Notes: generated by a model not told the origin, from the sequence alone. Counted from the first letter of the stretch, positions 10,640 to 21,655 are shown. The stretch: 64,000 nucleotides of DNA from Bimastos eiseni (GCA_959347315.1 OY365806.1:53683862-53747861); one strand, 5' to 3'. Translations and numbers: made by a program.

Positions 10640-11625
10640 CAAACATGCTTCATATGTACGGGACTTACAAACATGCTTCATATGTACGGGTCTAGGACAT
10701 TGCCCCCCGGACATTACCCCCCGGTCATTACCCCGGTCATTACCCCCCCGGACATCACCCCTAGGACATTACCCCCTCCAGACATTACCTTCCCATTCCA
10801 TTACATAATTAAAGTATGTATGTGTATGTATGTATGTATATACTTATGTATGCAATGCTGCATGTTTGCATATTGGCATGAAAGTGTGTATGTATGCATA
10901 TAGGTATACATATAGGTATGCACATAGGTATGTATGTAGGTATGTATATACATGTATGTATGTATGTATGTACACATGTATACATGTGTGAATGTACATA
11001 TGTATACATGTATGTATATATGTATGTATGGATGCATGTTTGTATGTATGTGTATATGTATGTATTTATACATGTGTGTATGTACATATGTATACATATA
11101 TGTATGTATGTACACATGCATACATGTATGTGTGTATGTACGTACGTACATGTACGTACGTACGCACGCACGAAAGCATGCATGCATGCATGTACGTTTA
11201 CATGTATGTGCACATGTATACATGTATGTATGTATATGTATGTATGTATACATATATGTATATACATATGTATACATATATATGTATGCATACATATATG
11301 TAAGTAAACATGTATGTATGTATGTATACATGTATGTATGTAATTATGTATGTACGTATATATTTGTATATGCGCTATGAAAATATTGTGATGTCCGGGG
11401 TAATGTCCTAGGGGGTAATGTCCTAGGGGTAGTGTCCGGGAGTAGTGTCCGGGGGGTAATGTCTTGATACCCATATGTACAGACATACAACGATGCATAT
11501 ATAATTTGGGCAAGCTTATGGTCTGCAAGAGGGTAATTGTCCTAGTCGGGAGGGGCAATTGTCCGGGGCAATTGTCCGGGAGCAAATGTCCATGGGGCAA
11601 ATGTCAGGGCGGCATATGTCCTACA
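10640..11625. mobile_element. Inverted word-array element around (TATG)n
   Basis: Left block (10690-10795) is repeats of GGACATTACCCC. Right block (11390-11625) is repeats of GGGGTAATGTCC, GGGGCAATTGTCC and GGGGCAAATGTCC, i.e. the reverse complement of the left words. Between them lie ~560 bases of degenerate (TATG)n (10810-11370). The left flank has a 26 bp tandem duplication (CATGCTTCATATGTACGGG, 10644-10690). The same words occur at 27597, 38213 and 55498. The inverted layout suggests one mobile unit, but no transposase or target duplication was found. Confidence 0.55.
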
Positions 11626-12589
11626 CTTCCCCATTTGATCATGGTGTTAATCAGTGACTAACAGATATATTGAACATGGCGATGGAATTTGTGCGATAAC
11701 TTAGGGTAACACCAGATTTTTTTTACGTTTGACACCGAACTCGGCTTAAGCTTTCTGATTAGGCCTAATTGATCAGAAAAGCAAAAGGTCAATGAACAGC
11801 GTGTGAGGTAGCTTGAAATGCAACGCCGGAACATGTGGGCCGGATTCTGGGCACTACTTGCAAGATATGAGATGCGAGAAAGAGAGCTCACCAGGAATAC
11901 GCTCGATTGGAAGTACTACGTTCCAAGACTAGGCTCGTCTGGCATTATAAAAGAAGAGATAACAAATCGTGAGAAGAAGAGGAGAAATGATGTCCCTAAT
12001 GGTGACGCTGTATCAGTGACGTAACTGGTACATGAGTAACGTTCCCGAAATGACAGCAACCTGGAGGGTGTGACGCAAAGGGCTGTAGGTTGTCAATTTA
12101 AATAATTTTAAATAATTTTATATAAATTTTTTTTTCATTTGTAATTATAATTTGTGAGAGTAATTCACTATTAGCGTCATCATTTTCTCCTCTTCAGTTT
12201 GAATGCTGCAAATGCAAATATCATTTTCTACTTTGAAAGAAATAACAATTTTATTATTTTAATAATAATAAAACTGTAGTTTCATTGGAATTCTATTTTT
12301 ATGTGTATTATAGGCCTATGTTGCACTCTTAGGCGAACAATTCCACCCGAGTGCAGATCATGGCTTCGACTGAAGTAGCTGCTAGTCATACCATGAAGTA
12401 AGAGAGAATTACACATGGAATGAAGGTTATGCCGATGGTAAAACCAAGATCTGGAGACTACGACTGCTGGATGTAAGAGTAGCTGGTAGGATCTAAAAAA
12501 ATTCCAAACTTACGAACAGAAGCCTAATACAGCAATACCCATGAAGGTATACTTGATAAGGGAGAACCTCAGATCAGAGTCAGATGGAG
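11626..12589. other. Unassigned intron sequence
   Basis: Low-complexity AATAATTTT around 12100 and TAAT-rich DNA near 12250. Open frames at 11658-12024 on both strands have no family resemblance. Confidence 0.4.
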
Positions 12590-12833
12590 AGAAACTATGA
12601 TTTTACGAGCTTTTTCGGTTGTTGGCCCAACTGCTTGGAATAGCCTACCATTGGATCTTCGACTCTTACCTAAGAACTCTCTACCCTATTTTTTATTCAA
12701 CTCTGAAAACAGTCTTATATGGCCGAGGTTGAAGGGGGAGCGCTTCTGAGCAGATTTCTTGAAGAGGCACTATATTAAGTTTCATTGATTGATTGATAGA
12801 TTGATTGATTGGTTGATTGAGTAATTGATTGAT
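12590..12833 (+). pseudogene. LINE C-terminus with (TTGA)n tail
   Basis: Reads RAFSVVGPTAWNSLPLDLR then LLPKNSLPYF, the last coding segment of a CR1/L2-like LINE, followed by an AGCGCTTCTGAGCAGAT block and a (TTGA)n tail at 12784-12833. The 3' block matches the ends of the LINE copies at 15485-17945 and 31970-34465. The 5' part is missing. Confidence 0.8.
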
Positions 12834-12834
12834 T

Positions 12835-13190
12835 ATCAGGCAGGAGGCGACCATCAATCCACATGAACTCTGTCTTGTCAGAGTTCAGCCGTAAGCGGTT
12901 AGAGGACTCACAAGAGCCAAGCATCTAGTGTCATAGGGCAGATGAGTCCTCTAATAAACGCTTAACCAATTATGCAGCATAGAAAGCTAACCATGAGGAT
13001 GGACCTGAGTATCGTCGGCAAACTGGTGAGACCGTGAGACGAAACCTCGAACAGTTGGAAAATACCCCTATGTCCGCATTAAACAAAACAAATAACAAAG
13101 AAGCAGTTACAGAGCCCTTTGGGATAATGTACAAAACAGTGACACAAGGAGTAGGCCTACATTTAGAGCCAAAGACCACAGATATGGACC
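12835..13190 (-). pseudogene. LINE reverse transcriptase fragment
   Basis: Minus strand: PKGSVTASLLFVLFNADIG corresponds to the PQGSVLGPLLF motif of LINE RT. After a frameshift comes HQFADDTQVHPHG (the FADD active site, about 12990-13030), and then SSNRLRLNSDKTEFMWI. It lies back-to-back with the plus-strand LINE piece ending at 12833. Stops and shifts make it inactive. Confidence 0.75.
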
Positions 13191-14005
13191 TTATCGCCGT
13201 TGTCGGATTATCGGAAAGAAAGAGGTACATGGAACTATATTCTGTTATACCAAAAGCCGGTTAAGAACTATAGAATGGTCAACTGTGTCGAATACTGGAG
13301 TGATATTTGTTACATGACCATGGTTAAAAGCAAGGCTTCAGCCATGCAGAAGCTTAACCAAAATAGATTTTGCTCAACAATTTGGAAAGCGACACATTTT
13401 CCAGGAACTTGTATAGGCAAGAAAAGCAAGAAATAGGTCTGATGTTAGAGGGGTGCTGCGATACACGTGTAGTTTCTGCCGTTTAACGGAGGGAGAAGCA
13501 ACAGCACGCTTGCGTGATTCCTGAACAGAGCCCTGGGTCAAGGAAGCGTGACAAAGTGGTGCGCATCCCTTCGTATGTTCTCTACTTCGGACGCACGGCC
13601 GTGCTACAGCCGCGACCAGGTGGGGAATCCCCGCCCGCGATACCATTAGATTCGAACCCTGCCACGCTGATACACACACAGTGATCATCTTTGTTATGCA
13701 ACAGTGTCGTTAAACTGCAACAACTGGCTGACTGGGCGCTCTGTATATCAGCGGAGCTGATATATCAGCGGAGCTGATATACAGAGGGCCTACTGATTTA
13801 CAAGAAGAAGTTCACGGTTACACTAGCCAAGATGACAGGGTATAAGGAGGACTCTATGGACTATGCCACCTAGTTCGCTAAAAAAAGCAACTGTAGAAAT
13901 TGATCAAAATTATCAATGCAATTCTTGAGTTGAAAGAGCGTTAGCAGGTCCATTTCACAGGACTTAGATAAGGAATCCAGAACTAGCTGTCGAATGGCAC
14001 ATGTA
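13191..14005. other. Unassigned; possible tRNA-like B box at ~13650
   Basis: A GC-rich block at 13435-13720 contains, on the minus strand, GGTTCGAATCTAATGG, which resembles a pol III B box. No matching A box or tRNA fold was found. It may be part of a SINE, but support is weak. Otherwise nothing was recognised. Confidence 0.25.
13739..13786. repeat. Double hairpin repeat
   Basis: Two tandem copies of ATATCAGCGGAGCTGATAT, each a 7 bp stem with a CGGAG loop, inside outer arms CTCTGTATATCAG and CTGATATACAGAG. The whole 48 bases is palindromic except for the two loops, which point the same way. Confidence 0.85.
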
Positions 14006-14565
14006 GCCTTAGCGCCGGCGAATAGGCAGTGTTTTATGCAAGACTTGAAACTTCAAGACCAAGACGAGACCGAGACAGTGAGGTGCCAAGATAGAGACCG
14101 AGACACTAGGCCCAAGACAGTACAAGACAGTAAAAGACAAGTGATCCTGTATAAAATGCTGTTAAATACTAATGCATCAGTTTTCGGGAATAAGGTTTAT
14201 TCGTAATTTCAATTTGAAACTTATTATGTATGCCTGTATAGTTACCAATTCCTGAGTTTTCAAATCCAGTTTTTATATTGCCGCAAGATTTTAAGTCAGT
14301 TAACGCGAAACTTATTGAGATCTCTTATTCGAGACAGTACAAGACTTTCATTTCAAGACAGTTTCTGAAAATTCGAGACACTATCTCGAGACCGAGACAG
14401 CAAGCTTCCGAGACCGAGACACTAAAAAACTGCCTCTGGACGTCTCGAGACCGAGACACTGTCTCGAGACCATACAACTCTGCGTATAGGGGCCTAAGCT
14501 TAGCGCCACCGAATTAAGCTTAGCGCCGACGAATAAGCTTAGGGCCCGCGAATAAGCTGGTCTCC
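14006..14565. repeat. TTAGCGCC tandem array split by a hAT insertion
   Basis: Degenerate ~22 bp units containing AAGCTTAGCGCCGACGAAT are seen at 14006-14026 and 14490-14560. The hAT element at 14027-14482 separates the first unit from the others. Confidence 0.65.
14027..14482. mobile_element. Non-autonomous hAT with CAAGACCGAGAC arrays
   Basis: Ends CAGTGTTTTATGC and, reverse-complemented, CAGAGTTGTATGGTCTCGAG. Both ends carry repeats of CAAGACCGAGAC/GTCTCG. The flanks CGAATAGG and CGTATAGG match at 7 of 8 positions, a decayed hAT-type 8 bp target duplication. The same family recurs at 41530-42343. No transposase is present. Confidence 0.75.
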
Positions 14566-14615
14566 CTGACGTGACTTTTGTGGGCGCTAAGATATTTTCG
14601 AAGATCTATTATTGA
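14563..14615 (+). repeat. CR1/L2-like LINE 3' end fragment
   Basis: CTGGTCTCCCTGACGTGACT then TTTGTGGGCGCTAAGATATTT closely match the 3' UTR of the LINE copies ending at 9276 and 34893. Only about 50 bases are present. Confidence 0.6.
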
Positions 14616-14868
14616 AGAGGTTCCCATGCTGAGAGTGAAGGTGCTGTAGGCTGAAAGTAAGGTGGCTTAGCGTTGACCGTTGCCTGAAGTATTGTATCGA
14701 TCCTTGTACGAAATTCAAATAATCATCGGTAAAACGAGGAGTAGATGAGCGAGCAAGTATAAAAGAAAGCGCAGAGAGGAAGCATCGTCACACCATAGAG
14801 AGCGAAGAGGTTTTCAGTTGATTGATCCTACAATGACGACAGGTCTCTCTGATAGAAGTCTAGGTCTG

Positions 14869-15480
14869 TCAACCCGCTTTCTTTCTTCCACAAGCTCTCG
14901 CAGCATCGAAAGGCAAGGGCCTTATGCAGCTCCGGATGAGACGGAGCTGACGAAAGCAGTAGTCGACCATCGACACGACATGAAGTATAATGGATTGCTT
15001 TGACTCCAGCAGGACGCCAAGATCACGCACCGAGGTAGAAGGCGCTATCGAGGTCCCACAAACGGTCAGCGGGCTGGTGTCAAGGTGTTGACACCGTCTG
15101 CTAGTGGCGCACCGCAGGAAGTCCTTTTTCACGGGTTTAGGCGGCAGTCGATTGGATCGCATCCACTTCTCAATACGCTCAACACTAAGTTCCATACGGC
15201 GACGCAGATGCTCCGTCGCGGAAGGTGGTCCCGACGTGAAGACTAAAGCTGCGTGTCATCGGCTAGAAGTGTGATGACGGCCCATGAGACGCAGCGATCT
15301 CTCCAACGTCGGCGATGTGTAACAGGAATAGGAGCGGTCCCAGCACGGAGCCTTGTGGGACACCGCAGCTGAGTGGGCGGGTGGATGAGAAAACCCTGTC
15401 AAAGAGCACAATCTGGTGGCGACTGCAGACGTAGAAGCGAAACCAGTCCAACGCGACCAAATGGATACCATATCCGGTCC
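14869..15480 (-). pseudogene. CR1/L2-like LINE RT fragment
   Basis: Minus strand: GLDWFRFYVCSRHQ-like segment and [19 protein letters not shown] (RT motif), then, past the active site, SVERIEKWMRSNRL and SVRDLGVLLESKQS. Its C-terminal half aligns with the same region of the LINE at 15485-17945, so the two are related families. It has been cut by that LINE at 15485, as its 5' part is missing there. Confidence 0.75.
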
Positions 15481-15484
15481 ATGC

Positions 15485-17945
15485 TAGGTGGCGCTTCGGC
15501 GAGTGGACGCACCGGTTTTCACTCAGCTGTTTTGGATGAATTTTTACTGTTTTCGTGATAGCCTCACTGGATTTTCTACTGATTTCTGCATTTCGCCTTA
15601 TATCGTCGTGTTGCTGGTCCGTGTATAGCCTAACATTTTCGTTTAATTTTGCGAAACTTCGACTTTACATTCGTGATGGATACGCTCGCTTCGAAAGTGT
15701 AGTCATGACCTACTTCGGTCTCTAAACACGGTTGCCCATCCTCCTCTACGCGCTGTTCGCAAAATACTGGGATCTGGCGTCCTTTGATCGGCCGTCGAAG
15801 GTGTTTAAAACGACCGGCCTCATGTCCCCTTCGTCCGCTTCTATCACTTCACCTTCATCTTCGACTGGGCTCCGAATCGCAACGTGGAAAATCCGTTCCC
15901 TTGCGGTATCGGACACCATTACTGCCAACAGTCTCGACCTTCTTGCTGTGACGGAGTCATGGCATTCGTCGTCTTCAGATATTTCTGTTCGTCGATCAGC
16001 TCCTCCAGGTTACTCTCTCCTAGACTGTCCGAGGACGGACTCTTCTGACCAGGACCGTCGAGGCGGAGGCTTCATCATCGCCTGCTCACCAGAAGGATAA
16101 CTTTGAGTGACAAGCCGGTCACTTTTGAATTTATGGCTGTCTCTGTGACGTCGCATAGCGGCCCAACCACCCTGCTTGCCATCTACCGACCGGGTTCTAA
16201 GCCAACGACGCTAGCGTTCTTCAACCAGCTTGCTTCGCTACTGGAGCAGCTCGCCTAACACAACACGCAGCTGGTGGTCGTTGATAACCTAAACTTACAC
16301 CTTGAGGAACCTGCGCTTACGGAAACTACCGAATTCAACTCGATCGCCGAGCGATTCGGGTTAAAGCAGCACGTGGCTGAGCCCACCCATGAGCTGGGTG
16401 GATGGCTTGACGTCATCGTGACAAGGGACGATTCCACCTTAGTCAACCTGGCTGTACACCCGCCATCGCTCTCCGACCACGGCCTCGTAATCTCCACCAT
16501 CCTATTCCTCTACGAGGCGATGGACATCAGACATGTTCGCGGGTGGAAGAACTTGGATCGTGCGTCCTTCGGAGAGGCTTTGCGTTCTCATCCATCCATC
16601 GCTGATCCTTCGTCCTTGGCTCACCTGTCAACCTCTGAATTGTTCGCGTCTACGAAGATGCGATGAGCAGCCTGGCTGATCCCTTCATTCCGCCGCGCCC
16701 CATCAAGGTGCGCTCCAGTACATTATCACCATGGTTTGGTGCCGAGTGCAGGACCCTTCGTCGCCAAGCTCGCCGTCTTGAGTGACTCTACAGGCACACT
16801 AAGTCTCCGAACGATCAGCTGAACTGGATCCACTTTGTCCGACAGATGCACGCTCGATATCAGAACCGGGAGCGGGAAGATTGGGAGACCAGGATTGCTC
16901 GTTCAGCGAAGGACCCAAAGAGACTGTGGTCTACGTTTAATGGTTTACTGGTTCGTCACGGATCGGGGAGCCGCTTCGCGCCCCCACATTCTCCGCTAAA
17001 GAGTTCTCGGAACACTTCAGTGCGAAGATTCGCTACGTGAGAGACGACACATTGGGATCTCCTCCGTCTCAGTTTCAACCAACAGATTGTAGCCTTCCCT
17101 CTGTGACTGAGTTAACTTCAGCTGAGCTTCGAAATATCATCATTACATCCGCTCCGAAGTCGTGCGAACTTGACACTCTGCTACCTTCCTTGTGCAGGAA
17201 TTAATTGAAGATCTCCTTCCATTCCTAACTCTGTGTACTCTCTGCCCACTTTCCCCTCTTCACTTTCTCCGCCTCTGTTCGTATTTAGGGTTTAGGGGTC
17301 ACTCTTGACCAAGAACTCACCGTTGCTCAACATGCCAATAATGTCTCTCGAAGTTGCTTTTACCAGCTCCGCCAGTTGCGAGTAATATCTCGTTCTCTCA
17401 TCGTCAGCGCTGCAGCTACTCTGGTTCATGCCTTTGTAATCAGTCGCCTTGACTATTGCTCCTCAATATATGCTGGGCTCTCCCAAGTTCGGATTGGGCC
17501 CTTGGAGCGGGTTTTGCGTGCGGCTGCGCGACTGATTGGTAAGATTGCCAGAACAGGTCAGGTATCGGAGTAGGCTTACATGCGGGATCTCTTGCACTGG
17601 TTGCCACTACCCCAGCGCATCTCATTTAATATATCTGCCTTAGTTTGGCGCTGCCTTGGCGGTACTGCGCCTGCTTATTTGCAGGAGCTTGGTCGAGCTA
17701 TCACTGCTAGTAGTGGTCGACAACCACTTCGCTCTGCATTTCATGGCGACCAGTTCGGGCTTTCTCGGTCGTGGGACCTACAATCTGGAATAGACTTCCC
17801 ATACAGTTCCGTTTCCTACCTAAGAACTCCTCATCTTCATTCTAAGCCTCTCTTAAAGCTGTCCTTTTCAGCCGAGGATTAGGCCGGGAGCGCCTCGGAG
17901 TAGATATCTTGAAGGTCGCTTAAACTGAAGCGTAATTTATGAATA
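15485..17945 (+). pseudogene. Internally deleted LINE, copy A
   Basis: A CR1/L2-type non-LTR retrotransposon. The endonuclease domain starts near 15880: RIATWKIRSL has Lys where the family has catalytic Asn; TESWHS follows; the usual GDLNLH is VDNLNLH; SDHGLV is intact. The domain carries stops at 16098 and 16256. A linker region (16675-17170) includes a stop at 16783. The RT core is missing: at about 17210-17300 the frame jumps from the start of RT directly to the post-active-site block LGVTLDQELT. C-terminal blocks RLDYCSSIYAGL and LHWLPLPQRISF follow, with a stop near 17572. From 15505 to 17232 it is virtually identical to the inverted copy at 31970-34465. Confidence 0.85.
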
Positions 17946-19385
17946 TAAATGTGCTTAAGCAGAAACTGGGTTGATGAAAATAATTATACACGAACAGAGG
18001 CTGAATCAATTAAAAGAGATGGAAGTAGAAGGTGCATTGATGACAGTGTTACCACTCAAAATTTAGAAAATGATGAGGCATCAAAATAGCCAAGAAAAGC
18101 CAAGGCAAAAAACTTTTGTGACAACCATCTACTATTAATGAAACGGTGCGTTTTATTGCCATGTTATTGATAATGTTTAGTTTTTAACCTATTTCAACGA
18201 AATAATGACATGTTTAAAGTCAGTTAATTAGTAATTTGTATATCTAGAGATATCTAAATCGCATCAAAAAGTGATGTATCTGGAACCAGCTTATTCACAG
18301 GCGTTTTGTCAAAACATCGACAAGCCAAGGTTGCAGCTAGTTATAGACATTGACGACTATTGTGAATGGTTTATGCGAAATTCTTGTCTGCTTACATACC
18401 TTAAATAATTCATTGTTTTCACTTCCAGAAACAACAATCGAATCATAACATCGTCGTCGCCTATTGGTAGCACGACTGCATTTACAATATTATTGCTTGA
18501 TTGTCTTTGTCTCTAGCTCTTTATTAAGACAACGTCCATCCACAACATCCACAAGCAAGGAGTTTGAAGGAATCCATGAATGGCATTCAATACCTTGTCA
18601 TGACAGCTTTGTGAACAATCTGTTTGCAACTGTTTCTGCATGCAGTATGTTTGTTCGCGATGTTTTCACTAGATTGACTTGTGAAAATATTCTCTTAGCA
18701 CATGCTGATGAGTTTGGAAGTGCCATCAGGCCACACGTAAATTTTTAAAGGAGCTTCAACTGATTGCTTCCATCCTTGATGGATCTTATTTTGAACCAGA
18801 ATATTACAGCTTCGAGATTGACCATGCTTCGAAGCGATTCCTTTTAATTTAGCAAAATATTCCATTGATCTTGCTTTTAAATTTAATTTCTTTGTTAATT
18901 TTGACCAACTTCTAAAACACCACCAATTATTGCCTTGGAAAAAGCCAGAAAAAAGCCAAGATTCCAAGATTCGGACGAAAAGTCAAGATCTTGTGGAAAA
19001 AAGCCAAGGAGCGGTAACACTGATTGATGAGATGTAATGTCGCTTAAATAGAAGCGGGTTTGATGAAAAAATCGTGCTTACGTAGAAAAACGATTCATGA
19101 AAAGAATCGTGCTCATATGGAAGAAGACTGATGACAAGAATGTTCTTTAATTTGAAACGAGATCAATGAAACAAATAAAACAGAAGCTTGATTGATGAAA
19201 AGAGTGCGCTTAAATGGTTGCTTGATTGATAGAAAGAACACCGCTCAAATTGGTGCGGGACCGATAAAAAACAATGCTTAAGTAGAAGCTGGACCGATGA
19301 GGAGAATGATGTTCAAATGGTAGCGAAAATGATGAAAATAATTAAAATAATTCTGTTTATCTAGAAGCTGGACTGATGAAAATAT
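17925..19385. repeat. ~33 bp tandem array derived from LINE tail, with hAT inside
   Basis: Degenerate units of the type CGCTTAAATAGAAGC plus TTGATTGATGAAAAG are seen at 17925-18043 and 19023-19385, about 14 in total. Unit features (GCGCTT/GCTATAT, AAG, TTGATTGAT) match the 3' terminus of the LINE family, most clearly that of copy B. The array directly continues copy A's 3' end, so it probably arose by expansion of the LINE tail. A hAT element (18044-19022) interrupts it. Confidence 0.6.
18044..19022. mobile_element. 979 bp hAT element, exact 8 bp duplication
   Basis: TIRs CAGTGTTACCACTC and, reverse-complemented, CAGTGTTACCGCTC. Both flanks read ATTGATGA, a perfect 8 bp target duplication. 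Inner ends share AAGCCAAG-type words. A 94-residue open frame at 18464-18748 is not recognisable as a hAT transposase, so the element is non-autonomous or eroded. Confidence 0.85.
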
Positions 19386-19734
19386 TCAGAGACGTATAAA
19401 TATATACATAGGTCTCAGCTCAACTTTATACACATCATTGTGCGTATGTTACCTCAAATTTGAGTGTAAGCCTACAGTTATATAAAAAATGCTGCTTTGT
19501 CTAACGGATCACCTTCAAAACAAGAAGCAGAGTTATCACTCGCTGGAAGATGTTGTGGTGAGCAGAGCTAACCATTGTTATCTTTTGCTATAGATCTATA
19601 TGGTGTTGTGGAAAGTATAGTACTAAATAGGGTTACATATATATATTCAGTCACATGCATGCAACTCATTGGTTCCAATATTAAATATAGTGGCCCATGC
19701 CTGCGCCTACAAAACAAGAGATAGAGACTAGAAG

Positions 19735-19808
<74 letters not shown>

Positions 19809-19934
19809 CAGATTTGTTAGTCATGTTAATTAAGTAGGCCTACTAGTTAACAGTTATAGAAAACTGAAATGTTTATTTATGTAATAAGTTACTCGTTATT
19901 GTTGTGTGTTTGTCTATATCATCGAACATAGAGG
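19386..19934. repeat. Spacer with (GA)n at 19738-19805
   Basis: A 68-base pure GA run sits in otherwise unassigned intron DNA. Confidence 0.8.
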
Positions 19935-20890
19935 AAACACTGTTGCATAGTGGATGAATGTTGCGGGTGTCAAGTCGTGTTAGGAGTTGAAAACTTGTAG
20001 TTTGAATGAATGTTGCGGGTGCAAAGGTGCGTGAGGAGTTCAATACTCACAGTTTTGGATGCCAAAACTTGCAATTTTGTGTGATTGTTGCGGATGCCAA
20101 GTCGTGAAAGGACTTGAAAACGTGTAGTTTGGGTGAATGCTGCGCTTGCTAGGGTGTGAGAGCTCAAGACTTGCAGGTTTGAGTTAATGTTGCGAGTGTG
20201 AAGTCGTGTGAGCAATTCAAAGTGTGTAGTTTTGGTAAATGTTGAGGATGCGAAGGTGTGTGAGTAGTTGAAAAATTTACAGTCATGGGACAATATTGCG
20301 AGTGCGAAGTCGTGTTAAGGAGTTCAAACTTAAGAATTTGTTGGAACGAAGAGGGTGTGAAGCGCAAGAAAAGCTGGTTTGTTGGTATTTTGGAGCATTG
20401 AAAATGCTTCAAAGACATATGAGGAGGTCAAAACATGCAGGTTCGACGCGTTGGAGAGGCTGTGATTTGGTGTGTGAGGCTGAATTTTAGAATGAAGTCG
20501 TACCAGAAGTTGAAAATGTTGTGGTTTGATGCATTGGAAATGCTGAGGTTTGGTGTGCTATGTTGGAACTTGAGAAGTTGGTTGGTTGCTGGTACGAAGA
20601 ATTATTGCCGATTGAATTTAAATTTAGAAATAATCTTAACATAAATTTCTCATAAAATAGCAAACATGGAAATAAACACAATTAAATTTAATTCCACAAC
20701 AAAATTTAAATAATTTTCACGAAATTGCAGTCTTGCAATTTAATTCAACAAGGAATTATCGGTAATTGAATTTAAAACCAAGAATAATATCAAAATATAT
20801 TTCTTTCCAAATCGCAAAATTCGAATTACACCCTCGCACCCGCAACATTTGTCCATCCTACACGTTTTCAACTCCTATCAGCACTTGGCA
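19935..20890 (-). repeat. Composite satellite element, small copy
   Basis: 19950-20580 holds degenerate ~53 bp units with ATGTTGCGGGTG and GGAGTTGAAAACTTGTAG. 20600-20820 holds the AT-rich ~150 bp satellite in reverse orientation (TGCCGATTGAATTTAAAT). 20823-20880 returns to the first unit type inverted (CACCCGCAACATTTGTCC, GTTTTCAACTCC). So inverted pieces of the 53 bp array flank the AT block. The larger copy is at 52260-55475. Confidence 0.7.
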
Positions 20891-21315
20891 CCATGAAGTC
20901 TGGCATACATAACTGTACCACGTCGGCAGAAACTGATTTGAACCGGTTTTGAGTGACATGTGACGGTGTCTCGGTGTCCAACAGCCAATCAGAGAGCTTG
21001 AGCAACAATAAAGCCATGCCAACATAATGATTGACAGCACCAGGCATGTGCTCCACCCACACGACTAGTCTTTCTAGTCGACAGAGTGTGGTCTCGTATC
21101 CGCCCTCTACTAACTACTCTACTGCAACTGACTATCATACATAAATCAGTTGAACAGCTTCAACACATTTAAGTAGAAATAAGTATCTACAGGTTAACAG
21201 GTATACAACATCATTTAAGAACCTCACAAAACTGCGAATAGATACATACATACACAACACATGCAAGAAGAGAAGAGGAACTGCTGAAATGCCAGTCTCG
21301 TATGGCGTCACTCAC
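20891..21315. other. Intron near exon 1; small hairpin at 21062-21080
   Basis: Non-repetitive sequence with a CGACTAG-TCTTT-CTAGTCG stem-loop. It could hold regulatory DNA, as it is close to exon 1, but I see no defined motif set. Confidence 0.35.
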
Positions 21316-21655
21316 CGGCCTCAGTTATGTTGACAATTCGGTTCGTTTGTGGTCCCTTGAGCACACAGAAGACCTCCAACTCCGCCGTGTAGACATCACT
21401 GCCTTGTCCGTAGTCGTATCGCTGATCGGGGTATATCTGGAGCACCTTGCCGAAGATCAGCACCTTCGCGCGCAACACCATCTGGACGGTCGACACAAAA
21501 TCATCCTCTTCGGAACAAGACTGGACGAGACCAACAGACAGCGCAGCAAGAAACGAAAAGCAACAGAAGTAGGCAAACGAGCGTTGCAACAACTTGTTGC
21601 CGCCGCTGCGATAGCTGAGAAACGTACTTGCCCAGGAGTGTGGATCCATTCCCAT
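21316..21655 (-). CDS. CCDC3-like secreted protein, exon 1 (start and signal peptide)
   Basis: The chosen ATG at 21655 has a good context (AAA before, G after) and an in-frame TGA 17 codons upstream. The exon encodes 113 residues plus one base and ends at GCCG with donor GTGAGT (21316), phase 1, matching exon 2 exactly. Residues 27-46 form a hydrophobic signal peptide core ending near VQSC. The mature part has RAKVLIFGKVLQIYPD, an acidic/Tyr loop, AELEVFCVLKG and the sequon N-I-T. The pattern of a leading Cys, an (R/K)(A/G)xV strand, then V(F/Y)CVxKG and N-I/L-T resembles the N-terminal domain of CCDC3-type and related secreted proteins of invertebrates. Role is unknown, presumably extracellular. 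The second Met at residue 3 is an alternative start. Confidence 0.75.

Noticed and set aside
10801..11600. Long open frames on both strands rich in Tyr, Thr, His, Met and Val
   Set aside because: They are translations of the (TATG)n repeat; frames are open in nearly all phases simply because the repeat lacks stops.
13620..13720. tRNA or tRNA-derived SINE on the minus strand
   Set aside because: Only a B-box-like GGTTCGAATC is present; no A box, anticodon stem or acceptor stem could be drawn.
14755..14790. TATA box and start site (GTATAAAAGAAAG)
   Set aside because: The following DNA is the end of a minus-strand LINE fragment; no gene in the right orientation.
19035..19385. Hammerhead ribozyme repeats (CTGATGA...GAAA)
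   Set aside because: CTGATGA and GAA words occur, but units are ~33 bp without room for stem II and conserved flanks; they follow from TTGATTGATGA.
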